Shown one piece after another: positions 45,950 through 57,514 of a stretch of 64,000 nucleotides of DNA; positions within the stretch are counted from its first letter, which is position 1; each line of letters begins with the position of its first letter. Position numbers and translations under genes: made by a program. The stretch is from Clarireedia homoeocarpa (lineage: Eukaryota; Ascomycota; Leotiomycetes; Helotiales; Rutstroemiaceae). Under the pieces are notes generated by a model, which ran no database searches, had not been told where the DNA came from, and saw nothing but the letters and a program-made list of their open reading frames with translations. The DNA lies in NCBI GenBank assembly GCA_001465935.1, contig LNKV01000028.1:496001-560000 (forward strand). The letters are read 5' to 3'.

Positions 45950-47063
45950 TTTCCGTAATTGTCAGTACTTTGTACTGCAATCTGGTAGATCCAGCGGTGT
46001 GGTGAGACGTGAAGTGAGGTTCAAAGTCTTATCGTGCAGGTGGTTGCAGGTGAAATTCCGAATTATACGAAAATAGGTTTAGTGATTTGGAACTTTCGAT
46101 CCTGAGAGGCTGGGAATAGGAAAAAAGAAGAAATATTTGTTCAGCATTTTGAAGGAATCACCTTTGGTTAATAAAGTGTCGCAAGTACTTTATGCCATAT
46201 CAATCACTTTGTTTCATTATTAGAGAAGTAGGGTTGTGAGGTTTTGCAACAATTTTCTTCTTCTTTGTTCTTCGGTGGTGCTGCACGAGTACACACTCTT
46301 TGTGCTCTGCGCTGTTAAGTGATGATACTTGGTACTCCCCATCCCATCCCATCCGATCGCACTTGTTGAATGGTGGAGGACAGGACCCCCTGTCGATTTC
46401 CATTCCTATTGGCTTCATGATTGTGGGGATGCAAGTCGAGCCCAGTTCTACTCCATAGTTTGAGTCCCCGTCGAGCGTAAGACGACAATTCTTTGTGCGG
46501 GCGAGGCGAAGCGGGGTGGACAACCTGGAACTCAAAGAACAATCGTCTGAGGTGCCCACGGTTCTGAGCCGTTTGCGGCTGTTCCAAACAAACGAAAAGC
46601 ATTACATTTAGTACGCATAATGAATGTGCTTTGACGATAGAAAGAATTGCGCGCAATCTGGAAGATATTGAAATGGGTTGGGTTCTGCTAGGGGAGATCC
46701 TCATATCAAACAGTTGCACTGGAGAGCAAGACGGAAGTCTTCAGTCGGATCGAAATATATCAACACAAGAAATAAGCAACAAGATCTCACAGGCGACGGG
46801 ACGTCTAAAGTAATTGACCAAGTTGTCTGTCGTTCAATTGTCTCCTTGCACATCCAACTATTTGGATGCTCTGTGACAAAACCCAGCGCGATGATCCAAT
46901 CCTCAAGACCACTGATTATTATTGTAAATCCCATATTTCCCTACGGCGCCTATCCAAAACCTATTAACGAGACGAGAAAAGGTCCCCAGAAACTCCAAGC
47001 TCTATATTGACAGTCTCCTCCTAATCTATACATTATACCCGTCTCCTACCATTCATGTGCTTG
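45950..47063. other. Intergenic: hook promoter and 3' flank of the I9 inhibitor gene
   Basis: An inverted repeat CAGTAC-TTT-GTACTG lies at 45963-45977, 14 bp upstream of the hook ATG on the minus strand. Chance ORFs occur at 46200-47010 on both strands, without support. Confidence 0.45.
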
Positions 47064-47420
47064 CTAGAAGTTGCTACCGGCGGTGGTGACGATTTGGTCT
47101 TCCTCGATGAATGCATGGTATTCATTTCCCCATGCCTGAACAGTATCAAGGACCTTGACAGGAGCCTTAGCAGCGAAACCTCTGAGATATTGGTTAGATA
47201 AATAAGGAGAAAGTCGAGGGAAGCACAGAGGGTTGACTCACTTAATTAATTTGTACTCATGTGTAATGACTCCTCCGGCTGCCCTGATAGCATCCATAGC
47301 CTTGTCGATTACAGAATTGGGTGTATCATCGGGATATGAGACAATAACCGCTTTCTGAGGGACGGCTACACTCAGCACCATTGCGATGAAGAGAAAGATA
47401 GAGAAAAGTGTGAACCTCAT
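47064..47420 (-). CDS. Small secreted peptidase inhibitor I9-like protein (98 aa)
   Basis: Exons on the minus strand are 47420-47242 and 47181-47064 (donor GTGAGT, acceptor CTCAG). The N-terminal ~20 residues (MRFTLFSIFLFIAMVLSVAV) form a strong signal peptide. The remainder resembles the subtilisin-propeptide/inhibitor I9 fold: KAVIVSYPDDTPNSVIDKAM, AGGVITHEYKLIKGFAAKAP, then an IEEDQIVTT end. The VIVxY..dtp......a...i...GG.ith.y...kGFaa..p pattern is that of yeast Pbi2 and Pleurotus POIA1, which inhibit subtilisin-like serine proteases. Unlike Pbi2, which is cytosolic, this one should enter the secretory pathway, so a vacuolar or secreted protease is the likely target (inference). Confidence 0.8.
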
Positions 47421-48179
47421 GTTGATGATAACTTTTCTTGACGATAATAAAGCTGAGTATGTGAAATTTCATGTAATGATTTTATGATGTATGATGGACA
47501 AGAGAGAGGTGATAAACTTATGGAAAGTGACGGATGCTGGGACGGGAATGGCAATCGCTCAGCCCTAGCACGTGATAGAACTGGAGTTTAGCCGGTCGTG
47601 AACAACGAACGTTCATTAATGCCTGAGGCATAAATAACTCGAATTAGATAATCATCCATCGTCAACTTCGCAGCTCTACCTCCAAACTCAATCAACGTCA
47701 ACTTCAACAATCTCTTACATTGCACGTCAGCAGTATCAACTTCAACGACCACACCGACAGCGAAGGCTTCGCCCGTACTGACAAATAGTGAGAAAGCTGA
47801 CAGGTGGGAATTTGGGAAGAGGGATAGAAGGCGCAGGCAACGAAAACTATCAGGGCAAGTCTGGGCCACTGTGGAAGGGAAAGGATACAAAGAGTTAAAA
47901 GGCTACCAAAAAGGAGAAAGAGGCAATTCAGGAGGGATTGAGAAACATCAAAATACACACACACTTCTAGTTCTTCTCGAGTTGAAATACTTTTGCATGG
48001 TACTAGTTAGCTACTGTTGAAAAGCTTTCTTCTTGTTTGATCGAGTTGAGGAGCTTGGTGGGATTGTATGCGACAAAGACCTTTCACTTTGGCTGTCTTT
48101 CATCATCAAGACCATCATCTTGCAAACTCCCGCATTTCTGCCAGTTTCGCATTTATTTGCGGCTTCCCTTTAGCCCACC
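47421..48179. promoter_or_regulatory. Divergent promoter region between the I9 inhibitor and pcf11
   Basis: A CACGTG lies at 47570-47575, about 150 bp upstream of the inhibitor ATG. No ORF is supported. Confidence 0.4.
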
Positions 48180-50538
48180 ATGTCGTTCGGAATCCCTTCT
48201 GATGAGGTTGCGGAGGATTACAAAAAAGCCCTTGAAGATTTGACCATGAATTCAAGATATGAGATCAGCAATCTAACCGTTATAGCAAAAGAAAACACAG
48301 AACATGCTTTGGCCATCTCGGAGGCTTTGAAGAATCACATAAAACAGGTAGGATATAGATTTTTTTCCTTTTAGTTACCCTAGATATTCCTAGTAATCCT
48401 AATTACATTCTACTTTGTGTGCCAATTTTGACCCAATACTTACGAGTTGATGACAGACATCGCCGCAGAAGAAGTTACCTGCTTTTTACGTCCTCGATTC
48501 CGTCGTCAAGAATGTTGGAACGCCATATACCCTTTTCTTCGGTCGTCAATTATATTCGACCTTCATGGAAGCCTACGCTTTGGTATCCCATGATGTGCGA
48601 AGGAAAATGGATGAGATGCTGAAAACATGGAAGGAACCCGTTCCAGGTTCAATAGACACGCGCCCGGTCTTTCCTCCTGAGGTAACTCGTCCCATCGAGA
48701 ATGCTCTGATCAAGGCCAGAACTTCGGCTGTCCAAGCACATCAAGAGCAATTGAGAAGCCAGCAACAGCTTCTGGGCCGTGGTAGACCTACCGTGGGCCA
48801 GGCACCATATCGCAATACACCAACACCGCCGAATAACCTACGGCAGCCTCAATACTCTCCTCCTGGGCACCCGGGATATCAGCAATATCCAACCCCGGTT
48901 AATGGACAGCCATATGGTGTCCCACCCAACGGGCAAATGCAACATGCACTTCCACAGGTATTATGCCTCCTAATTCTCGCTCGTATCAGTACTAACTCAC
49001 AGTAGCGGCCACCACCTGCACAGCAATATCCTTCACAGCCTAATCCGTCAACATCTTGGCAGCAACCGCAGCTTCCGGGCTACCAGTCTCCAGAGGCTAG
49101 CATAGATTCATTAAACAATGATATTTCGAATCTCATCACATCTTCCAAGGCAGAGTTTGCCCAAAATCCTTACAATAGTAGTATACAGACGAGGCTCAAG
49201 GCTTTACTTGACTTACAAACCATCTTACAAACCCAAACACTTCCACCTGATCAATTAGCAATGATAAGAGACCAAGTAACACAGCTCTCTGAAGCCTCTC
49301 AACCACCAGCTCCGAGAATTCAATCCCCTCGTCCAGCACCTGTAGCAGCACCTACACCCCCGCCACAGCAGCAGCCAACCTTAAGTTCTTTACTAGGACC
49401 CGGCGCTCTGGCTGCACTCCTGGCCAGACAATCTGCTACCCCTCAACTCTCAACACCTCCTCCTCCTCAGCCTCCTATTGCAGTAAAATCGCCTCAGTTA
49501 CAACCTGCTCACACCTATTATCAACCAGCACCTCCCACACCAGTCTCAGCACCTGCACCCCCACCGGTGACAGATCCAAACTCTTTACTAGAGAGACTAC
49601 GGGCTGCAGGTATGCTGCCTGCAGTTCCAGCCTCCAGCACACCAGTTCAGCCACCACCACCACCACCTAGTGCATTGCCCGTCAACATACCTAGTTTTCC
49701 ACCAGCCCTTCCATTTGTCAACACACCTACCACCGCAAGAATACCACTAGCAGAAATTCCCAACGACGTCGTCCTCAAGCCCGCATCTTTGAAAATGTAA
49801 GAAAATCCCAATATGATCTCTTTCTCTTTCATCCGCTGACAACTATAGGTTCCGTCCTCATCTGATCTCTAATTTATACGAAAAACTCGGTGCGCCTTGT
49901 ACTCAATGTGGACGACGCTTCCAAGCCGATGAAGAAGGTCGGAAGAAGAAAGTAGCTCACTTGGATTGGCATTTCCGAGTCAATCAACGAATGGTCGAAG
50001 CAGAGAAAAGAGGTCAACACCGAAGCTGGTATGTTGACGAACTGGTAAGCCATCTATCCCACTACTCCCTGTCTTTCTCTCATCCAACCTAACAATATCA
50101 CTAGGACTGGATCAAATCCCGTGAATCAGAAGACGATAGAACCAAAGACGCAGGAGACAGTTCACAGAGTGCGGCCGGCGCCGCTACTGCCGCCGAAAAT
50201 AAGCCTAAGCTCCAATATCTACCAGTGCCAGATGATCCGGCACTGTCTAGTAGCGTATGTCCCATTTGCCAGGAGAAATTCGAGATGAAGTGGCTGGATG
50301 ATGCACAGGAGTTTGTGTGGATGGATGCGAAAATGGTGGGCGATCGTATCTATCATGCTAGTTGTTATGTGGAGGCGACAAAGGATAGAGGGACGCCTGA
50401 ACCGACAGTGTTGGGGAAGAGGAAGGCTGAGGTAAGTTTAAATTCTTAATTAGTAGTATTTGTGCACGAGGATACTGATGATATGTATAGGATCACGAAC
50501 ATGTTTTACGAACGAAGATTAAGACAGAGCCGCAATGA
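48180..50538 (+). CDS. pcf11: mRNA cleavage and polyadenylation factor IA subunit Pcf11 (676 aa)
   Basis: Six exons: 48180-48347, 48457-48957, 49006-49796, 49849-50044, 50105-50431 and 50491-50538, all GT-AG and in phase. Residues 1-135 are a CID that binds phosphorylated RNA polymerase II CTD (EDYKKALEDLTMNSRYEISN, then PAFYVLDSVVKNVGTPYTLF). A Gln/Pro-rich linker follows, then a Clp1-binding region near the end of exon 4. Two zinc-binding motifs flank it: CTQCGRRF...HLDWHF (about residue 500) and CPICQEKF...YHASCY (about 600). The SLLERLRAAGMLP helix sits within the Pro-rich tract. Pcf11 couples transcription termination to 3'-end processing in the nucleus. Confidence 0.94.
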
Positions 50539-51175
50539 GAGGGTAAATAAATGGGCTTGGTGACTGCCAGCTTACTGATGAATATTTCTTCCCTTTCACT
50601 ACTCGGTGAATAGATTGGTGGCAGCGGATGAAGAGAGGCATGGGTGGATAAGTGGTTTGGGTGGTTATCTTACAGCACGTTTCAAGGGCAGAGAGCAAAC
50701 CGGCATAGCATAGCATAGCATGACATGGCATCAGATGAGTTGAGAAATGGTTCCAATAATAGAAGTGCTACATGGGGCGGTCAAGCTATCTATCTCTCTT
50801 GCTGGAGAGGAAAAGAAGAGAAAACAACAGCATTTACATCGCTTGTATAGTTTAGATAATACATGCTATTATGGCTCACAATAGAGGCATTTGAGTGTTA
50901 CATAGTGATTATGTCTATACTCGCTCTGTGTGCGCTGACTGTGCGTTTGGATTTGGGTTCAATTGTGAAATTGCCTTTGTTGTATTGTGGTGTTGACGGG
51001 TTTCATGTGTATGATTTAGACCTAGAGGAGAATAAGGTAGCGGCTCTGTGGGAAAAGCATTCTTGTTGGACTTGAATGATCTCTCAGTTCAACTACTTAA
51101 TGTCATTAACCCTATGACTCATGGCTGATGTGGTCTTCGTGGTCATTTTATCGATTGCAATGTACATATACATAT
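50539..51175. other. Intergenic region after pcf11
   Basis: 3' flank of pcf11 and of the broken minus-strand locus. A CATAGCATAGCATG-type short repeat sits at about 50704-50722. No gene recognised. Confidence 0.45.
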
Positions 51176-52743
51176 TTACATCACTCTCCCATTTACTGTC
51201 TTTTCCAACGCCGCCTCAATAGTCTTCGATATACGAAGCAGCGATCCGCAATACTTTTTGATTTCCTTTCTCAACCTAGCCATCTCTTCGTCTTCCACGG
51301 TGTGCTCGTCCTCTTTCTCTTGAGTGTCTTCTTCGGAAATTAAGTCATGGCTTTCAGGTCTTCAGAGCGCTCTGAAGATGGCAGTGTAGGAAGCGGATTC
51401 TGTTCCTTTTATCTGTTAGTATACGCTTCGGGCTGATGTGGAAGGTATCTATAGGAGATCTTGTGCTGCAGTTTGCGGAGATGGAAGTGTAGGAGCGTTT
51501 GAGGGAGTGGGAGGGATCAATTTGTGGTAGTATTTTAGATGGAGACTGGGGTTGAGATCCGCATGAGGATGTAGAGGTATATGAATGTGGGGAGAGCTGC
51601 ATATGGAAGGAGGACACGGTAGATTCTAGTGAGATAGGTGAGATGAAGAAGGGAATCGTTGTTGGGTGTTCATGGATGGATGAAGGGTGGATAGTGGAGG
51701 TGGAGGTGGAGGTTGAGTTGAAAGGCATATGGAGATCAAGCTTTGGGATTGCCATTCTGAGAATCGCAGAACAGCGGTAAAAATGTGGACTGAAGATTCG
51801 ATAAGTGAAGTGGAGGCTAGGATTGTTCCAGAGTAAGGTAGAGAGGTTGGTGGGAAGGACGGCGCCCGATATGGCGGAGAACGAAAGAGCAGATCCTTGA
51901 GTAATACTCCGAATTGAAACTTTTAGTACTGTAGTTTGACATATGATAGTCAACTCATCAAATTTTCTGAACTGGCTGGATACGATGTACAGCAAACGAA
52001 GGAGGACCTTTCATGAGGAGAAATAACAAGAATTAAGTATGTGAGACATTTCCTCCGAATTGATCAGCTAGAAGACGCCAACACCAGCCGCTCCAACAAC
52101 CGTAGTATTTGACATAGCTCAAACCCAATCGGTCTAGCTAGAGCATTATAAAAAGAAGTTGAATAAATCTCAGGGGCCTGGGCCCATCGGTCCATTCCAT
52201 AAGGCAGCACCAAATGCCCCCAATATATGAACAGAACGCTCAAAAAAGAGTCCGAAGATTGAATACACTTGAATTGGCATAACAAATCTCACCATGCTAT
52301 ATGTGGAAGGGACAGGAAGGATGCGGACGATCGATTGAGATTCTTTGGGACTAGTTACTGCGTTGGGACAGAGGAGGAAAAAGGAGGAGCGACATGTCGA
52401 CAAGATTAAACGAGATTGGGTTCTGACTGTCTGAATCCACTTGATGATTGACGGTCATGCACGTAAGCTTACGAGGGACATTCCGGGTCGGAGGAGCTAG
52501 TTCTACGTGAATTAAATGGGGGAGACATTTCGATTGCGGGGACATCTCCGACAACCTCCTCCACATATTGCTGCAAGTAATTGCGAGTTGTTGTTGACGC
52601 AAAATCTTCAAAATCCAATACATGACAGATCAGAAACACATGGACAAGATTAAATATTATCATTAAGAGAAGAAGTACTGATACAGTAGGAAACGCAAAC
52701 CAAAGCACCAGACATTTAGGAATCCACCTGAAGTAAAACATTA
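51176..52743 (-). pseudogene. Fragmentary multi-exon locus, probably frameshifted
   Basis: Several coding-like pieces lie on the minus strand without joining into one frame. From 5' to 3': about 52700-52473 (DFEDFASTTTRNYLQQYVEE, ending at donor GTAAGC); about 52350-52290 (SPKESQSIVRILPVPSTY before a GTGAGA); 51755-51400 (Ser/His-rich frame starting MAIPKLDLHM); and 51399-51176. The last piece follows a textbook TACTAAC branch and ACAG acceptor. It reads NPLPTLPSSERSEDLKAMT and then stops. Shifting frame by one base at about 51336-51346, it continues as a charged helix (EEMARLRKEIKKYCGSLLRI) to TAA at 51178-51176. Either a base is missing from a T run here or the gene is decaying. I do not recognise the protein. 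Confidence 0.4.
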
Positions 52744-53649
52744 TCATTGCAAGTTGCTCGTCTTCAGCCAGTCTCCGAAACTTTGAAGACCTGGATACTC
52801 TTTGCGCAGACCTTCGATATCTGCAGCATATCCCTTCTTCTCGAACCACTGAAACATCAACCCAACATCATTGATTGCCCAGAGGAGCGCAGATCCAACG
52901 AACCCAAATGTTTTGGGGATGTCCTTTCCGAATCTCGATTTGAAAATCTCGTTAGCCTCTTCGAACGTCAATTCATCGCCTGCGATACTGATTGCACGTC
53001 CCTTGTATTGATGCGGGTTAAGGAACGCTTGGGCAGCGAAATATCCAATATCTGCTGTTGCAACAAGTTGGAGCTTGGTTGTGGGAGATAGCGCAGCACA
53101 CCAAGCAGTAGGGAAGATCTTCCCTCCAATTCCTGCCGTGAAGTTTTCCATAAATGCGACCGGTCTGAGGATCGTCCAGCTCATGTTTGACTCCTCACAT
53201 TTCCCCTTTAAATAATCCTCAACCTTCGCTTTGCTTATGAAATGGGGTACATCCGTAGGATCATTATCGGAGTCCTTGCCATGACGATCTACCGACGTGA
53301 ATACGAAGTGTTCGACATTATGTTCGAGAGCTTGGTCAATCAAATCCATTCCCTGCTGCTCTTCACTAGCTCCACCGCCACCAATGTGAAGATTGGGCAT
53401 AGTAACACAGAAGACGCCATTAATTGGCGCGTCGACTGCTGCGAAGACAGCTGCGAAATCACTGTTGTCACCCTTGATGAGTGTGACCTTGTCTGATTTC
53501 TGCTGTAGCTTTTGAGCAGCTGGCGATTCGGGCGTGCGAGTGAGAGCAATTATATTAATATCATTTGCGCTTGGTGAGGCAAGAAGGGCATCGATTGCAG
53601 CTCCGCCTTGCTTTCCGGTCGCGCCTGTGACGAGGATTGTTTTTGTCAT
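52744..53649 (-). CDS. NmrA-like NAD(P)-binding family protein (301 aa)
   Basis: Intronless, starting MTKTILVTGATGKQGGAAID: this is the GxxGxxG Rossmann dinucleotide motif at residues 8-14. Later landmarks are VFCVTMPNLHIGG, VEHFVFTSVDRHG, WTILRPVAFMENF and AISIAGDELTFEEANEIF, all typical of the NmrA/HSCARG group of atypical short-chain dehydrogenases. These lack the YxxxK catalytic pair (HFISKAKVE stands at that position) and usually sense NAD(P) rather than catalyse. Length is normal for the family. A role in nitrogen or redox sensing cannot be assigned from sequence alone. Neighbours give no clue. Confidence 0.88.
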   Translation of the reverse strand: MTKTILVTGATGKQGGAAIDALLASPSANDINIIALTRTPESPAAQKLQQKSDKVTLIKGDNSDFAAVFAAVDAPINGVFCVTMPNLHIGGGGASEEQQGMDLIDQALEHNVEHFVFTSVDRHGKDSDNDPTDVPHFISKAKVEDYLKGKCEESNMSWTILRPVAFMENFTAGIGGKIFPTAWCAALSPTTKLQLVATADIGYFAAQAFLNPHQYKGRAISIAGDELTFEEANEIFKSRFGKDIPKTFGFVGSALLWAINDVGLMFQWFEKKGYAADIEGLRKEYPGLQSFGDWLKTSNLQ

Positions 53650-54796
53650 TTTGCGTTTTGTTTGATTTGTCTTGTTTTGTATTGTTGTTCATTGAACTTA
53701 ATGAGGTCGCATTTGTTAAATGCTTTCGTACCCCTCTGGCATATTTACGTCATCGTGTTCGAAATCTGGAGTGATTCACATGTGTAACGTGCGATCTCAC
53801 GCCTATTTTGAGACTACTACCTGCCCGCGATTTAGCATATCACTCTCGTACAGTGTCACGTACTCTGAGGAATACTTTCGAGTAGGAACTATGCTTTATT
53901 TGAGTACTTCCGTTGTGTAGCGTCAAGCTCGCCGTCGTCAACGTGAAGTTGGTATCTATCATTATCATTTCTCCCATGTCGTTGACTAGGAACTTATCAT
54001 ATGAAGTTATGGAGCTATGAAGCTATCCGAGACGTCTAGCGCCGCATAAAGATGGGGAAGCCCTGCCGGACTGGGGGTGGGGAGCTCACGTGCTTCGTTG
54101 CTCAGGCCGCAGAGCAATTTCAGCTGAAGCCCGACGGCTTGCATAATGGCTTGCAGGCACACGTCGATTTCATCTTGGCTTCACCCAAAGCAATTTGACT
54201 AGACAGGAGGCATATCCAGTGACATTTGACTCCAGCCTCTTGTTTTCATTTCTGACTTACGAACACCCAGCCGTTTCCCTTCTCTTTCCGTAGCTCAAAC
54301 GAAGACCTAGCATTTATACTAGCAACGACTCAGCCTTTGCTGCCGGTGTGGTTGGTGGGATGAGTAGCCGCCAATTACTAAAAGTGAAGGCATTATGTCC
54401 TCAAGGTCCTTCATATACACTTCTGAGATAGTTTTCAGGCATAATCGTATTGCACTTGGTGACTTGGCAAGACTGAACGAACCCCAGACATAGTTTTATT
54501 TGCTTCGCTGTCAGCCGTCTTTGCCAAGATCATTGGTTCATCATAAGAAATTGATGCTGAGCCTCCACCTTCGGAGCCATCATATCAACAGCCTTATTGA
54601 AAGCGGCAATTCCCAGCATGAGATGAAGCTCGAGCCATGGCTATTTGGTATAAGAAGAGTCCTCTTACACCATGCTCTACCAGCACCAGTTCTACCAAGT
54701 CATATCCTACTACTCGCATATCTCTCTTTGCATAGAAGTACTCTTCCTTAATACACTCGCTTGAAATCATCAGATTTTAATAAAAATCGTCTCAAA
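53650..54796. promoter_or_regulatory. Divergent promoter region between the NmrA-like gene and the GPI protein gene
   Basis: A TATAAG box lies at 54650-54655, 147 bp upstream of the GPI-protein ATG. A CACGTG is present at about 54088-54093. No ORF is supported. Confidence 0.35.
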
Positions 54797-55556
54797 ATGC
54801 ATTTCAACTTCCTCGCTATCACTTCCTTGCTTGCTGTGGCCTCAGCAACCGCTGAGCTCAAGCAGCCATACAAGCTTGCAGCCAAATCTGTCAACCAGGC
54901 ATTCGGCTTCAGCAAGCGTCAAGCCGGTTACCAACCCTCTCAAACCTTCTGCAGCGGAAGTGGTACGTGCGCTGAAGCTTGTGGTACCGGCTATGAAACT
55001 TGTCCTTCAACCGATGGTGGTCATCATTGCTTTAACCCAACTGCCTCAGAGTCATGTTGTCCAACCGGTACTGGTGGTAAGTCTTTCCCTTTCATTCAAA
55101 TCCTCCAAGGAAAGCAGTGCGGGGACTAACTTCTGATAAACAGACTCCTGCTCTGAAGGTTACTACTGCACCCAAGCCACTGATCTCACAGTCTGGTGCT
55201 GTCCCGACGGAATGGATCTTGTCTCATGCGCTGCAATCTACTCCCTGACTGGCTCCCTCCAATCCATCGGCGCTTCTACACCTGCGCCCGTCTCCTCTAC
55301 ACCTGCGCCCGTCTTCTCTACTCTTTCGCCTATCCCACCTATTCGTACTACTGCGGCTGATGTGACGACAACTAGTGTCAAGTCTTCGACCACAGTCACT
55401 CCCATTAGCACTGTCTCACCTACAAAGTCCGGTAACGGTACCATTACGGCGACATCGAGCTCCATTCCATTCACTGGTATGGCAGCTGGAAGAGGTGATA
55501 TTTGGGTTGCGGGAAGTGTTTTGGTCGTCGCGGTTGGGTGGGGATTACTTTTGTAG
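54797..55556 (+). CDS. Cysteine-rich, GPI-anchored cell-surface protein (230 aa)
   Basis: Exons are 54797-55076 and 55144-55556 (GTAAGT..ACAG). Signal peptide: MHFNFLAITSLLAVASATA, with a Kex2-type KR site following (FGFSKRQAGY). The mature N-terminal half has twelve Cys in about 80 residues: CSGSGTCAEACGTGYETC, a CC in SESCCPTG, EGYYCTQ, VWCCPDG and one more. This CC/CC arrangement is common in fungal surface proteins and some effectors. A Ser/Thr/Pro-rich, likely O-glycosylated stalk follows, then a GMAAG-like omega region and a C-terminal hydrophobic tail (IWVAGSVLVVAVGWGLLL). It should be anchored in the plasma membrane or cell wall. No specific function is known to me. Confidence 0.88.
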
Positions 55557-57514
55557 AGGAGGCTAGACTGGAAGTCGATGTGGGGATAGCGGGTCAGGTG
55601 GAGTAGGACAAGAACGAGTTGGGGTAGAGTGGTGGTATTAAGATGCGGTCATGAATAATGTAGTTAGGTTTGGTTTAGCGAGTTCTAGTTGTGTTCGACA
55701 ATGACAATGGTAGCTTAATAGAAGGTAATCAGGAATTCATCAAGATTTTTCCTAGTACTTCAGATGTTCAAATATGTGTTTTCCGTATTGTCCTTCGTGT
55801 CCCGCGCCTAGACATAAGTCACAGCAAGAGCAGTCTCCTATGTTTGTGTTAAGCTGTATGATCAGCATGGCTTTGGACTAAGGTAGAAAGACGAATAATT
55901 GTAAGATCCTGTTATGTTGGTAATGTAAGTCCGAAAAAACGATGTAAGGTAGATGAAGAATAGTATGAAATCGCATGCACATGGATTTTTGAGTAAGGTC
56001 CATAAGGAACAAGACTCAAATGATAATCTGAGCTAACCAACCTGGGATATCATTGCTTTGAAGGGCAGACCTTGAGTGTCTCAATGTGGTGTCTGAAGGC
56101 AACCCGAAGAAACCAAAACATAATCACAACACCGCCGTCTACCTGATCACTATTATCAATGGAAAATGACAACAGATTTCATTTTGGATTATCACCGATC
56201 ATGATTGCGGCCAAAACAGACCTCGGTCTTTTCATGTGACAGCCGAGTCACGTGTGCCTTGAGATAAGCTTTGCGGGCGAATGGAAATCCAGAAGCCTGG
56301 CTGCGTGGAAAGTGCTGGGTGGTCATGCGCTTGAAGTGATCCCGAGTGAACGGATTACCAGTCAGAAGGGATCGGAAGCATGTCTAAATAAGTTTTACCG
56401 ACTTCCATTCTAGACGGGATAGGATCGCCATCATTGGGAACCTCATATATCTATCCCTGGAGTCACCGAACCGGACGTCTGGAAGAGCTCATCACATCCT
56501 GTGCCAGCAGAACCGACACCTTTATCAAGCTGTAAACGCCGTCAAACAATATCGGCAAACAACAACCAAGGTCTTTCGCCAGCTTTTCGGCCCACTGCTC
56601 GTCCTCACTTGCACTACCTTTACTCGCCTTACAACTTTCTCCATCGATCCGCGAATCAGGGACACCCTGCGTCAGTAAATCAAATCCTGCACGTTCTATG
56701 CAGCTCTTTAACCCGCGAACTTGATGATTTTCCATATCCGCTTGACCGAACGAGTGCCTGTTGAGCTTCTTGCAGCTACGATATCGCAAGTCGATTATAC
56801 CCAAGCCTTACAGATTACTTACCCCACGTCTCTTATATGCCTTTCAACTGAAAGAGGAGATCCACCGGGCCTGTTACCGTTGATTGGGAAACACCCTATC
56901 GTGCATCCGGAGATTCCATCCTTGTGAACGTAACGTTGTGTCGCAGACCCCTTCAATCTGTTCTACTGGACATAATCGCATTACTGAAAGTCAGGTTGAT
57001 TTTGGAGAGAGGCGTTGTCGCGATAATATAATAAGAATTTCCAGGTATGCACGTTTTATGGTTCTCGTTTATCACTCTTCGGAAGGTTTTACCAGAAGCT
57101 TTTGCAGCACTTCGGCGTTGCGGATCTTATATCATTACGGCGCATCATCCCAAACTAGTGTGCGGGAGTGGAGACATAAACCTGCATGGGTCATATGGCC
57201 GGTCTCAATTCACCCAATGATGTCGTATCGAGAGTGATGCAAGAGACCTCATGCGGGGCACGAGGGTTCCCAATGCTACCTTCTGATAAAGTTCCATGCC
57301 GTAGATATATCTAAGGCCACCAAGAAATACTTCAAGCTCCGATCAGTATCTATAACATTTCTTTTCCTCGGAAGAAAGAAGATTTGGTGCACCAAGTGTA
57401 ATGCCGTCCTATTGTCTTCACGATTGTCACTACTTCTACCGCACAGCATTGCGGGGTTTGAACATCTGCACATCCATCTCTCCGTTATACGCATAATAAT
57501 ACCAAGCTGACAAG
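55557..57514. other. Intergenic region with one weak minus-strand ORF
   Basis: 3' flank of the GPI-protein gene and promoter of the carnitine acetyltransferase. A 90-codon minus-strand ORF from an ATG at 56735 to 56463 (MENHQVRGLKSCIERAGFDL) has protein-like composition but no recognisable family or splice partners. No repeat of note. Confidence 0.4.

Noticed and set aside
51128..51343. Plus-strand 71-codon ORF
   Set aside because: It is antisense to the charged-helix coding piece on the minus strand, which has far better composition.
57236..57514. Possible extra upstream exon for the carnitine acetyltransferase
   Set aside because: No in-phase donor found; the ATG at 57515 directly precedes a plausible N-terminus and the family core lies well downstream.
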